Of a stretch of DNA of 64,000 bases, positions 31,020 to 41,955 are shown piece after piece. The DNA lies in NCBI GenBank assembly GCA_013995675.1, contig VWRR01000003.1:124001-188000 (forward strand). Reading direction: 5' to 3'. Each line of letters starts with the position of its first letter. Position 1 is the first letter of the stretch. The notes beneath the pieces were generated by a model. The model saw nothing but the letters and a program-made list of their open reading frames with translations. It was not told where the DNA came from and did no database searches. The DNA comes from Cyanidiococcus yangmingshanensis (lineage: Eukaryota; Rhodophyta; Bangiophyceae; Cyanidiales; Cyanidiaceae). Position numbers and translations under genes: made by a program.

Positions 31020-33450
31020 TTATGATAGAGTCAGCGCCTGAATCGCCTCGGGACGAAACTCGACTCGTAGTTGGAGTAGTTGACGAACCTGGTCGGCGCT
31101 GAGCGAGTCCCGCACCTGCACCCAGAGTTCGGACACTTCAGCGGGCCGGTCAACGGTCAGAACCAATGCCACGTGGCTTAAGCGACGAAAGCTAGTCCGC
31201 ACACCTAGTTCGATGTGTTTCTGCAAGACCAGCGAACCTGTTCATCAGGTAACGGACATCTGCATCGAAAGCAAGTGCGCCTAATGCATTCATCGGGCAA
31301 CGACGCCCTATCGTGGCCTGTTCGAAGCGATCACGCGTCCATTCCGCAACCAGGCATACGAGTTCAGCAAATGCGTCCGTCGTGAGCTGGGGCAGCAACG
31401 GCTCCAGGGCCTCTTGATGAACCAGCTCGAAGAGGCGCGCAACGGGTAGACTGGGGCCCGGTTGGTACGTCGACTCCGAGATCTGATACGACCAAGCGGC
31501 TGATGCGTTCGTGGCACTCGATGAAGGCGCTGGAACGCGGAGTGCTTGTTCAGCGACCCGTTCGAGCGCACTCGTGCGCAGCGTCTGAAAGATGCCTCTG
31601 ATGCCCTGGCTCGCCAGTTGCTGAAACTCCTCGGCAGTCGCCTGCATCTCCATGAGAATGGGCGCAAGACTTGCCGATTCGGGAAGCTGCGCTTCGGAGA
31701 TCCCTTTTGGAATCGTTACACCGATCAGGCGTCTTACATAAAGACTACTGGTTTGCGCGTCATTCGTGGACCGGATGAGTCCGCGTAACGTCTCCACTTT
31801 GAAACTGTGACCGAAAACCATTTGAGCGGGGTTGAAAATGCTCAGCGAGGGAAGCTCTGTCTGCAACTGCTTTGTCAGATTTTCGAGGCAAGGCCCTGTC
31901 AAGAGTCCATTGACATGATTCAGCGTTGCACATAACGCCTCCGGATCGTAGGCTTGAATGGCTCTGCCAACGCTCCGCTTGATTGCATAAAACGTGTATT
32001 CGACAGGTTTCGATGCCTGGTCTCGGTCGATTGGTTGATCACTGCCTGTCTGCTCAGTGGTGTCTTCCAGGGCACGCGCAGCAAGCCACTCGCCATGGAG
32101 CAGATGCTGTTCCAAAAGCACATACATACCCATGAGCTCTTGCATCATCAGGTAGAGTGGCCCTTCTCGTCGTCGTTCTTGTTCGAAATCGGTCGCGATG
32201 CCGAGGCGACTCAGCAGGAAGTGCCGAAACATTGCGGTTCGTCGACTCATGATCACCAGCTGTTCAAGCAACACCTCCAGCTCGCTCGTATCGCTTTCAA
32301 CAGACTCTCTGTTTCCGTCTTTCAACGGTGCCGCACCGCGCGGATTGCCTATTTGCGCCACATTTCCCAACTGGACCAATTCTACATCATAGATTGTTTC
32401 CGTATCGCGCTCGATACTCGGTGCTGAGGACGCTTTGAATCTGTGCTGATGCAAGGCGACCGCGCCCTTTACAGCGTCGTTCAAGCCCCGTCGCTTTGAT
32501 AAAACCTCGAACGGTCTCCGCGCCCCGCTCATTTGCGAGCTGCTCGAGCTGCAGCAAAATTTGTCTCCGATCATTCTCGTCGAGACTTGTGGCCATCCTC
32601 TCAAAACGACCGACTGTCTCTGCAATGGCCTCGTAGAGGGCCGTCAGCTGCTCCAGCCACTGGTGTCGCTGGCGAACGATCTAGAGCCAGGCGCTGACTC
32701 ACCTGATGGAGCGCATATTCTCTCGCATAACGCACCAAGAACTCTTGTGCCTCGGAGGTATACCCGAGTTTGCGTAATCGTCCAACATGAGCAAGCAGCG
32801 CTTGTTCTGTGCCCTCATCGAAGACTGATCCAGTCTCGCTTGTGAACAACTGTTCAGCGTAACGTCGGATTCGCGAGCGAAGCTGCTGCCGGGCCTCTTC
32901 GACACGTTGTTGCAGCAGGGTAACCTCAGCGGAACCAAAGGCATCGCTGTCGCCGTGAAACTCAGACCCCGCTCGTTGCTGGCAAAACTCGGCCACAAGA
33001 CCACAAGCCCGATCGAGATCAGTATCACCATCATGAAGCAGCTTCTCTAAGGACTGGGCAGCGTCACGGAGTGCCAGCAAGTCCTGCACAAGTTTCAACG
33101 CTGTCTCGACCTTTCGAAGGTGCAGGTCGAGCGCTCGCAGCGTCGCAGTGGCTGCACGCGAGCGTCGCGCTCTCGACTGCGCTAGTGCGATCAACTGAAA
33201 CAGCTCCTCTTTTCCCTGGAGGATGAGCTGCAGTGCCTCTTGAACTTGAAGCGCCTGTTGTGGCGCTTTGCTGTACACAAGCCTCAAGTTTGCCTGCAGT
33301 TTCTGCTCGCAGGCTTGCTCTACAGGCGAGGCAGGCTGTCAGGAGTTCGTTCGCTTCGTCGCGTAAGCACCCGAGAGACACGTTCTGTTCACTGTCAAGT
33401 ACTTGCAACAGTCTCCATGAAACAAGATGGATCGTTCGATCGAAGAGCAC
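31020..33450 (-). CDS. COG4: conserved oligomeric Golgi complex subunit 4, COG4 (four frame breaks)
   Basis: COG4 is part of the tethering complex for intra-Golgi retrograde vesicles. Landmarks: helical N-terminal part (LEKLLHDGDTDLDRACGLVA), FYAIKRSVGRAIQAYDPEAL with ATLNHVNGLL (the conserved F-Y-x-x-x-x-x-x-R-A region), GALAFDADVRYLMNRF, and a C-terminal LSADQVRQLLQLRVEFRPEA, closely matching the COG4 end V-R-x-V-L-x-L-R-x-D-F. The coding sequence is spread over five pieces joined by four +1 changes near 33297-33300, 32674-32680, 32484-32487 and 31223-31227; at every junction the family continues without a gap. I could not fix the start: the most upstream piece begins at a GTG (33450) directly after an in-frame stop. 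Confidence 0.82.
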
Positions 33451-34506
33451 TTAATGGGAAAACCAGGTTCCGACGTCCATACTTGGGGCTCGCTTCACAA
33501 CAGGTGCACTCGTTCCCGCTGGCGCCCTGAAGCTGTTCGGTTTCGAAAGGCGCACCGCAACCTCTCTCGTCACGAGAGACAGTTTTCTTCGTACAGAACC
33601 GTAGGGCCTAAACCGTTCGTGGCGCTCGTTGCTGGGAGCTTTGGATGATTTTCTCCGACAGGTGACTGTCTTTCTGGACATGACAGCGTACCGAAGATGC
33701 ACTTGGTCTGCTTTTAGCACAAGTTTGTAGGAGATTCGGCGCCTGACTCGGCGTTCGGCTACAGTGACGTGTTCAGGGACTCAGCACAAGCGTCCAGGAG
33801 GGCAAACTTCCACTCACTTCATCAAACTAGATAAATGCCCATCCATGCGGTATATGGCGTAACCTACTCGACTAGGAAGGAAAGAGACGTTGTCGAGTGA
33901 GGTCAAAAAGGATCCTTCGCAGCGCACTGACTTGTACGTGCGTCCGCAGAGTGGCGTTCACGCTGGTTTAGACGCTCTGACGCAGCACCTGAGGGCCACT
34001 TGTGTGCACCAGTGTACTAGAAACGCACTCTGTGTCTACCAAGGTGGCGGCCGTTCCGAGCTTCATGGCGTCTATGCATCGCAGCGGTTGCACTATGACG
34101 CTCCCTAGTATGCGGATTCGAAGGCATCGCGTGCTGTTCTTCTTCATCATCCCGTCATCAGGTGTCCGTCGACGGCGTTTGATCACGAACGCTCTGGGAC
34201 TCTGTTCGGTGCGAGCAATCGGGAACTGCCAGCACCAGCACATTCGGCGGGACGCTCGTGCTGAACCAACGATTATCACAAAGCGTTCGAGCCACCAAGG
34301 TTGGAGCCAGCACGCTTCGCTGAGTTGCTCAACCCGAAAAAAACATGAACCAGATGACCACAGTTTCGCATTGCTCTCGTCACGCTCCTAGGGAACAAGC
34401 GCTTTTCATATGGATCTCAGATGTGCGGACCTGTCCGGGGAAGGAATCACCTACTCCATTCACATCCGTGACACTGAGCCTTCGTCGCCTTTTTTGGACG
34501 GTGGTG
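33451..34506. other. spacer with possible unresolved coding
   Basis: Plus-strand pieces near 33893-34110 (DALTQHLRATCVHQC) and 34265-34345 (FEPPRLEPARFAELLNPKK) look coding but are separated by stops in all frames and match no family I know. They could belong to one small gene with frame changes. I do not annotate a CDS. Confidence 0.25.
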
Positions 34507-36196
34507 TCAGGGATGCAAGCGTTTGGGATCGCGGGGGAATATCGCACATTCGCGAACGTTCCCAATACCTAGATAGAGCATCACAACGCGTTCGAGGCCG
34601 ATACCAGCGCCACCGTGCGGAAACACGCCGTATTGGAAAGCTTCCAAATAGTTCTGCAACGGTCTCCAGATTGATGCCTTTGTGAAGCGCGCGTCGCGTC
34701 AAGAGCTCGACATCGTGGATACGTTGAGCACCGGAGACAATTTCCTCCCCACGCATGAATATATCGAAAGCGTTGCTATACCGAGGGTCATCAGCCGCTG
34801 GCATCGTGTAGAAGGGGCGGCAGTCGGCAGGATAACGATCAATGACATAAAAGTCGGTCTCGTATCGTTTTCGAATGATCTCACCGAGAGTTTTCTCCTG
34901 TTCGCTCGTAAAGTCCGACAAGTCCGACATCTCCAGGCCATGTTCGCGCAGCATCTCTATAGCCTCTCTGTGACTGAGCCGCAACCACTGATCTCGACGA
35001 TAGCCGAGCGGCCGAAATGGATACTGGCGCTGAACACAAGCGAGCTCCTCTCGGTAGCGCTGTTCTAGGCCTTCAAAGATGTACAGGAACAGCCGTTCTA
35101 GAACGTCGAGAATCTCGTGATAGCTCTCCTGAATCTCCATCTCGATATCCATGCTGATGAACTCAGTAAGGTGTCGATACGTATTCGATTTCTCTGCGCG
35201 AAAAACTGGACCGACTTCAAATACGCGTCGCATATCCCCACAAATAGCCATTTGCTTGTACAGCTGTGGTGATTGCGCCAGACATGCATCCTCTTCAAAG
35301 AATTTCAAGCGAAAAACTTCAGCACCGCCTTCGCTTGTTCCACTAATGATCTTTGGGGTGTGAATTTCAGTAAAACCATTCCGGACAAGCCATTCTCGAA
35401 ACAGCGTCGAAACGCCAGACTGCAACCGGATAATGGCTTGATGTGCCGGCACCCGCAAATCCATGAAGCGATGATCTAGTCGGGTGTCTCGGTGTACGTG
35501 CGGCCCCTCTTCTTCCGGCCTTCGACCGGCATCCTCGACCTCAAATGGAAGCGGGACTTGCGCCTTGCTCACGACATACAAGCGTTTGGCTCGGATCTCG
35601 ACCTCGCGCTGCGTGCACGACTTGACTTGGGCCGGTACCACAGCCCCGCAGATATCGACGACACTCTCAGGGGTCACTTCACCTGAGCGCACAAGCCATC
35701 GCACCATTTCACGGGAGACACCAGTCTCCGAGTCGGCTGCGAACACTATCTGAACGGTGGCGTACTGATGGCGAAGGACCACAAAGGCCACCTTGGACCC
35801 CTGTGGGCGAATCGTGTGAACACGTCCCCGCAGCCACACCTCCTCAGCGTTCGCGCAAGCTGGATGGGCTGCGTCCAGTGCACCGACCTCAACCCAGAGA
35901 CGCCGACTAGAGTCTGCGTCGTTGGCTCGAGTTAACGCAGCTACATCGTAGCGAGCAAAGGCGGGGCTGCTCTCGTCCACGCGCAGCGTGTGCATCAGTG
36001 TCGCCGCAGCCACGACATCGCTACAAGTTATGGAAGATTCTTCCGATTTTGATTGCTTCTTTGCTGCTTTTTCAAGCTCTTTCTGTCGTTTCTTCTCCTC
36101 CTTGTACCAGCATCGTTCCTCCTCGGTCCATTCCGCGCGCGGAATATGCTCCTCCAGTTTCTGGCGCACGGACTCTGCTAACCGAGCGTCTTCCAT
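34507..36196 (-). CDS. aspartyl-tRNA synthetase, eukaryotic cytosolic type (frame break)
   Basis: Charges tRNA-Asp. From the ATG at 36196: a charged N-terminal helix, the OB-fold anticodon domain ([20 protein letters not shown]), [20 protein letters not shown] at the hinge, [20 protein letters not shown] (substrate-binding loop), motif 2 [18 protein letters not shown], and [10 protein letters not shown] with H-x-G-x-N-L-E-T. The final motif 3 region, [18 protein letters not shown] followed by [10 protein letters not shown], is in another frame after a +1 change near 34640-34645 and stops at 34507. This puts the whole class II catalytic core within the gene. It belongs to the archaeal/eukaryotic rather than bacterial type (no GAD insertion). 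Confidence 0.92.
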
Positions 36197-37184
36197 CCTG
36201 CTTCACGACCGAGATTCGCTACCGTGAACAAACAGACACCAAACCGCTCAAGTGAACACGCCACAAGTGCCTCGCGCAAAGGCTAGTCACACACCCCCGG
36301 CACCAGTACCGCCTACAAGAAGCGCGTACTGAAAACGCACCGCCGCTTCTACGGCAGCGGGACGAGCGCCGTCACGAAAACGCCCGCAAGTATCTGGGCT
36401 TGTTTGATCCGCCACGTCATGGCCGATGACGCGGAACCATCAACCAGAGACTCTGCATCCATCAGGGTAAACCTCTCAAGCAGGCATCGTCAGCGAACCT
36501 GATTGATCGGATGGTTATCCCGCGACCTAGTGGGAGACTAGGCGATATGAATCGTTAGCGATTCGGGTCTGTATCAGTTGCCGAATCGATATCCAGGGAT
36601 GGAATCAACGACCCGGACAGGTTATGTCGCTGTCGATCGACCCAGTCATTCAGTGACCTCTATTCGAGTACGGTTATCATTCCAGGTATCTCTTCAATGA
36701 TGGATACGCGTGGATGGTTCTGGTCCTATCGGAATGGCGCTCGAACATCAAAGTCAGAGCACTGGCATGCCAACGATCGCTTTCATCGAGCACGTCGCAG
36801 GAATGCGCGCCGGGCTCATTCGCCGGGAGTGCTACCGGCCAACGGTGCGCTTGATGATGACAACCGAGGGTGCTGCATTGCGTCTCGTTGGCTTGTGCAG
36901 CGCTCGCTGAGCCTTAACCTAGGAGAAAAGCTTGGGGGTAACATAGTGTCACCTCGGCACGATCACTCGACTTGATAAGGTAGGGGTTGTTGACCATCAC
37001 TAGACGTGGTCCTGTTCAGGGTATCCGATTGCACACACTCGACGAACTCGGTTTGCATCAGTCTTTGACAACGCTTGCCCTTTATCGGTGGCCGCAAAAG
37101 GCGCGAACTTTTTCATCAAAAATCGTTGTCTTGGCAGGTACACGATAGACATGACTGGTTTCATCTATTCGGTGCGTTCTCAGT
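36197..37184. other. spacer, weak coding potential
   Basis: About 1 kb. A plus-strand frame ending at 36910 (GMPTIAFIEHVAGMRAGLIR) and another near 36320-36500 look mildly coding, but neither matches a family. The region 36950-37184 may hold the 5' end of the next gene. Confidence 0.3.
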
Positions 37185-38396
37185 GTGGAGCTCTGGGGAG
37201 CGCACGCCAAACAGGTCACGTTTCCGTTTGCAGAGCCTTTCTGGAGCAGCGTTCGGGCTCTGCAAGTGGTTCTTTCGTCAATGATGCTGGCAGATGGCAA
37301 GGTCGAAGCTTTCTATGCAGGAGGCAGCGGCCGCGGTTCCCTCGCACATGGTTCGTTGCGACAGACTCGTCGCAAGAGGCGGGTATGTCACCGATGCCGA
37401 GGCGTTCGATGCTCTCTGTCGAGCTGCGTGCGCTACTCTCCATCGCGGATAACAAGGCACAGCCTGACACTGAAGGCGAAGAACAGAGCATGTTAGAGAA
37501 GAGTCTGAACGATCTATTCGAACGTCTTCGCGTTCATGTTGCCGCGACCAAGCAGCAGATTCTGTTGGTCTATTTTTTTGAGGGTACCTACTCGGAAGCA
37601 AGGGCATTGCTGGAACGATTTCCAACTGCTGCTGAGCCCGATATTCTATGCACGCTCTATGGCGCCGAAATATATCAGCGTGGCTATCTCGCACCTGATC
37701 CGTACTGGGAACAACGAATGGCAGCTGTGGGTCTGGGTTTGGATCCCAAGCCGATCGCCTGGATTATGCGAGAATCGTTCGGTCAATGGCTGGAGCCGCA
37801 GTTTGAGGAAAAGGCGCTCACCAGGCGAAAGTCTGTCGTGGATATGACTTTTCGAGAAGTCGCTTACTTGGAGTACGCTTGGAAAGAGGAAGCAGACACA
37901 AGGATAGACCGCACCGGTGTCATTGAATCCATCCAAAGCAAACTCCTCGAGATGGGCTTTTCCTCAATGCGATGCGCTACATCTCCAGTCAGTGGGAATT
38001 TGCTACTGATTCCTGCAAAAGCGAGTGTAAGCAGAAGCGTTCAGTTCATCATGAACATGGTTAAGCTGACTAGGGAAGACGTGGTGCTGATTGGATCTGA
38101 ATCCAGCCCGCTGGTACAAGATGCACTTCAGATATTCGAGTCGACACACCCGATGGAGTTGCTGGAGGATTTGGCTCCAGAGCTCCTTCAGTCAAGATCT
38201 CCGGAAGCGAAACGTGCAGGCGACGGGCCCAGATGAAGGAAAACAATCTGGCTCGGGGACCGTCATTCTATTGCCCAGTTCGTCGAGTGTCCCCGTGTTG
38301 GATATGGGCACATCCAAGCGTTTCCAGTTGGTCAAGGCATCGCGTGCCGGTGCCGCTGGTGTCACCGAGGCACTCTTGTCGCTCGGCAAGCTGTGA
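37185..38396 (+). CDS. sucrose-phosphatase-like HAD protein (frame breaks)
   Basis: Pieces in three frames joined by +1 changes near 37308, 37444-37447 and 38213-38216. The most telling part, near 37990-38100, is LLLIPAKASVSRSVQFI followed by REDVVLIGSESSPLVQDAL; it matches the C-terminal half of the sucrose-6-phosphate phosphatase domain (l-x-v-x-P-x-x-A-S-x-x-x-A-L-x-y-l ... V-x-V-x-G-D-S), as also found at the C-terminus of plant sucrose-phosphate synthases. Earlier pieces contain LYGAEIYQRGYLAPDPYW and GGYVTDAEAFDALCRAAC. The HAD catalytic Asp motif is not visible, and the G-D-S Asp appears as Glu, so activity is doubtful. It may be the C-terminal regulatory part of a sucrose-phosphate-synthase-like protein; the N-terminus is unresolved. 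Confidence 0.45.
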
Positions 38397-40113
38397 AGCA
38401 TAGGTTCAACAATAGCTTCGAGCCTAAATGCTGGCATCTGGACACAATTCACGGTAAAAAAAGGCGAGGGCATCAGCAAAGCATGGTTCATGTGATTGTA
38501 CTTGTTTGGAACGGGATGGGATTGAGTTCTCGACGTCACCAGGAAGCGTACCCCACTCCTTGGAGAAAACTGGAGATTCAGGTCCAGCGACAGATTGAAT
38601 TGGCTCTAGCCTGACGGGCGAGAGAGAGAGAGATGTCGTCTCGGCGGAGGGCGCTCGATTCATCCTGGCATTCAGAAGGACATGTCGGCGGCGCACACTC
38701 CTGCAAATGTCTAGTTTGATAATCTCCGGTCGCAGATTGCATACCTGAAACAGGAAGTTAGCAGTTTGTGTCTATGGCTTGACCTACCACAATGCATACG
38801 AGGCTTTTTTGAATTTTCGAGACTTTCGAATCGCTGCCACGAGTACGTATATTGCGACGCCTCAAAACCGAACCGATGATGGTGCCCTTGGATGGGCGGG
38901 AGCTCTCTCGAAAACTGGATCAGACGACGGTATCTGTCAGCACTGGCGCGTTTGAGCCAGACGGCAATGGATGCGAGCCACTACCGTCAAAGATGAAGCC
39001 ACCACGGCGTTTCCTGGTCTCACGTCCGAACGACTCGTACAGTATCGAGCAGCATCGGTTTTACTGCGGCGCCGTAGAGCATCCGACGATACTTTGGATT
39101 TCATCCATACCTGCCAGGGGTCTGCTTCATATCCATAGAGCGATTGATCTCCGCTGGTCATTGCGCTCCTTGTTCGAGTGCGTCCGCCATACCGTCCCTA
39201 AATGAACGCTGGTGTTGGTAGTGTCAATGTGCGCGCACGGCTTGCATACGATCGAAGGCTCGAGTGTTTATCCGCAGCTTCATCTTCATTGTGAGTGATT
39301 GGGCTGTTGGGCTCTGTACAGGCGACACAGGCATATTCGTAGCGCCTCTAGGTCGCTGGGACTGGGTCAGCACGCGATCGTATCTGCCGAGAGCCTTGCA
39401 TCGATCCACAAGCCATTGGTGGCGTGCTTCGATGTCGATATGCTGCATTTCAGCTGGCCAAGCAGACCATGCTCGACACAACTGAGTTACTCTGCTGAGA
39501 ACTTGACCCAGGGCGGGCATCTTTGGTGACATTGGCGGATTCAGGTCCTGCCACGCTCCATGAGAAACAAGACCGTGGGGGCGCTTCCCGCGTGTTTCAA
39601 ACCATCCTTTCCAGGATGACTCCACATCTCGTCCAGGATCTCAGCACAAATCCATCACCATCGAGAGCAGGTAGGGCAATGCAACACGATATTCGGACCA
39701 ATGAGCACTCACCACGGCATCGAATCCTCATATACGTTGCTGGGGTATTCATGTGCCCTTGAGGTGCTCATCTCTTCCCGGCCCAAGCGTAGGTACCAGA
39801 GGCGTATGACCATCCGACCGGTGGTTCTTGTCGTTGCTGCCTCCGCGTTCTCAAACCGCGCCAGAGATCATTCGAAAAAAACCGAAGAGGTTCGTCCCTG
39901 GAGCGACTCGAATACAGATCACACGAGTTTCCCTGGGCACTCCAAACACATCTTGATCTACTGATCGAACGTCCTGGGAAAGCGCAAGTACGCTTCACTT
40001 TGGTATGGTCATGCACCCGAACAACTGAAGCTTACACAGTCGTTTCGAATTTTTAAGTGCGTTCGTCCTGACTAGCAGGTAGAACGATTCAGGACATGCG
40101 TTCGATTCATTGA
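38397..40113. other. long stretch without a supported gene
   Basis: Minus-strand pieces at 39224-39625 (GQVLSRVTQLCRAWSAWPAE) and 38937-39161 (YGYEADPWQVWMKSKVSSDA) look coding but lie in different frames and match nothing I know; they may be parts of one frame-broken gene read from about 40000 downwards. A short GA-repeat lies near 38622-38634. No start or end can be fixed. Confidence 0.3.
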
Positions 40114-41955
40114 TCACATTTTCGGCAGCGGACGGAACTTCAAGCGAGTTGGATTGATGAAATTCTCACCGAGACGTGCCTTGCGATCCTCTTGATAGGC
40201 TTCGAAACCGCCAACAAAGAAACGCAGTTGCGAATCTCCTTCAAAGGCCAAAATATGCGTGGTCACTCGGGAGAGAAACCACGGGTCGTGGCTAATCGCA
40301 AGCACGACCCCAGGAAAGTCCATAATTGCTTGCTCCAAATTGGAGAGAGTGGTTGTGTCTAAATCATTGCCCGGTTCATCCAGAAGAAGCACGTTGCCGG
40401 CACCACCATGCTCTCGGTTAAGAATCGCTTTTGCCAGATTCAGTCGATTGCGCTCACCGCCACTCAGGACATCAACTCGCTTCTGTTGATCAGCGCCTTT
40501 GAAATTGAACCAAGCGCAGTAGGCACGAGCGTTCAGGACGCGGTTTCCCAAACGAACCGTCTCCACATTCACATCACCGCAGATCTCTGCAAAGACTGTC
40601 TTGTTCGGGTCGAGCGTCTCGCGGTTCTGATCCGCGTACATGAGTTTGACGGTCTCGCCGACGCGCAAAGTCCCCGAGCTCGGTTGTTCCTGGCCAGTAA
40701 TGAGGCGAAACAGTGTCGATTTTCCGGCTCCGTTTCCACCAATAATGCCGACAACAGAGCCTCGAGGAATAGAGAAAGTAGCATCGCTGATGAGACAACG
40801 TTCACCGTACCATTTGTACAGGGCCTCCGCTTCGATGACTTGCTCTCCGAGATGTGACCCAACCGGTATGCGAATCTGGTTCATGGACGCCGATTGAGTG
40901 CGATTCTCGTCGGCATGCTGCTGGTTGCGGTAGAGTTCCTCGAACCGCTCAATACGCGCTTTGTTCTTGGCCATTCGGGCTGCGGGTGCGGCGCGGATCC
41001 ATTCCAGTTCAGTCGCAATCAGACGTTGACGCGCATCGGAATCTTTCTTCTCCTGCTCTAATCGCGTCTGCTTCGCTTCCAGCCAGGACGAATAGTTTCC
41101 CTGGTGCGGTATACCTCGACCGTTTTCCAACTCCAGAATCCATTCGCAGGTGTTCTCCAGGAAGGAACGCGAATGCGTCACTGCCACCACGGTGCCCGTA
41201 TAATACGTAGACAAAAACTGCTCCAGCCATAATACCGACTCTGCATCGAGATGATTGGTTGGCTCGTCCAGTAGCAAAAGGTCTGGGCGGCGAATCAGCA
41301 GACGAACGAGCGCAACGCGACGCCGCTCGCCGCCAGAAAGAATTTTGACTGGTGTATCTGCAGGTGGAACCCGCAGTGCCTCCATCGCACGCTCCAAAAT
41401 CGAATCTAGGTTATAACCATCAGCTGCCTCGATTGCAGCCTGAACCTCGTCGATCTCCTGAGCGATCTTCTCTCGCTCAGTCGAAGCGCAGGACGGATCA
41501 GCGAGTTGTTGCGAGAGCTTCTCAAGCCTTAACAACTGATCCCGAATTTCTTTCACAGCCGCCATGATATTGTCCATCACAGTCTCGCCGTCATCGAGTT
41601 GGGGCTCCTGCGGCAGGTACCCGATGGTCGCCGTTCGCATCGGCCGAGCCTCGCCCTCAAACTCGGAATCAACACCAGCCATAATCCGTAGCAGCGTCGA
41701 CTTCCCTGCACCATTTGGACCAACCACACCAATCTTGGCACCAGGAAAAAAGGCCAACGAGATATCCTTGAGAATTTGCTTCCCATTCGGTAACGTCTTG
41801 CTGACCTTGAGCATCTGGAACATAAAGTCACGCCGGTTCGTGTCGATTTGACTCGGCGCGTCCGATCCCTCCGTCTGTTTTGAGGTATCTTTATTCCTCT
41901 TTTTGCCATGTTGCTGTTGCTCTTTCTTTCTGAGTTTTGAAGCGTTCAGACCCAT
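40114..41955 (-). CDS. ABC-F ATPase of the bacterial EttA type
   Basis: A 613-aa protein with two ABC domains in tandem and no membrane segments. Domain 1: Walker A GPNGAGKST, signature LSGGERRRVALVRLL, Walker B LLLLDEPTNHLD. Domain 2: Walker A GGNGAGKST, signature LSGGERNRLNLAKAI, Walker B LLLLDEPGNDLD (the usual T is G). The linker contains the charged arm helix (EWIRAAPAARMAKNKARIER) and the C-terminus has HILAFEGDSQLRFFVGGFEAY, both characteristic of EttA (energy-dependent translational throttle A), which binds the ribosomal E site in bacteria. In this alga it probably works in an organelle or came from a bacterium or endosymbiont; the N-terminal 40 residues are Lys/Gln-rich. Intact frame; ATG at 41955. 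Confidence 0.9.
   Translation of the reverse strand: MGLNASKLRKKEQQQHGKKRNKDTSKQTEGSDAPSQIDTNRRDFMFQMLKVSKTLPNGKQILKDISLAFFPGAKIGVVGPNGAGKSTLLRIMAGVDSEFEGEARPMRTATIGYLPQEPQLDDGETVMDNIMAAVKEIRDQLLRLEKLSQQLADPSCASTEREKIAQEIDEVQAAIEAADGYNLDSILERAMEALRVPPADTPVKILSGGERRRVALVRLLIRRPDLLLLDEPTNHLDAESVLWLEQFLSTYYTGTVVAVTHSRSFLENTCEWILELENGRGIPHQGNYSSWLEAKQTRLEQEKKDSDARQRLIATELEWIRAAPAARMAKNKARIERFEELYRNQQHADENRTQSASMNQIRIPVGSHLGEQVIEAEALYKWYGERCLISDATFSIPRGSVVGIIGGNGAGKSTLFRLITGQEQPSSGTLRVGETVKLMYADQNRETLDPNKTVFAEICGDVNVETVRLGNRVLNARAYCAWFNFKGADQQKRVDVLSGGERNRLNLAKAILNREHGGAGNVLLLDEPGNDLDTTTLSNLEQAIMDFPGVVLAISHDPWFLSRVTTHILAFEGDSQLRFFVGGFEAYQEDRKARLGENFINPTRLKFRPLPKM

Noticed and set aside
37126-37182. 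A possible short GT...AG intron at the start of the sucrose-phosphatase-like gene
   Set aside because: The donor is not a strong match and the upstream exon is not supported; frame changes explain the region at least as well.
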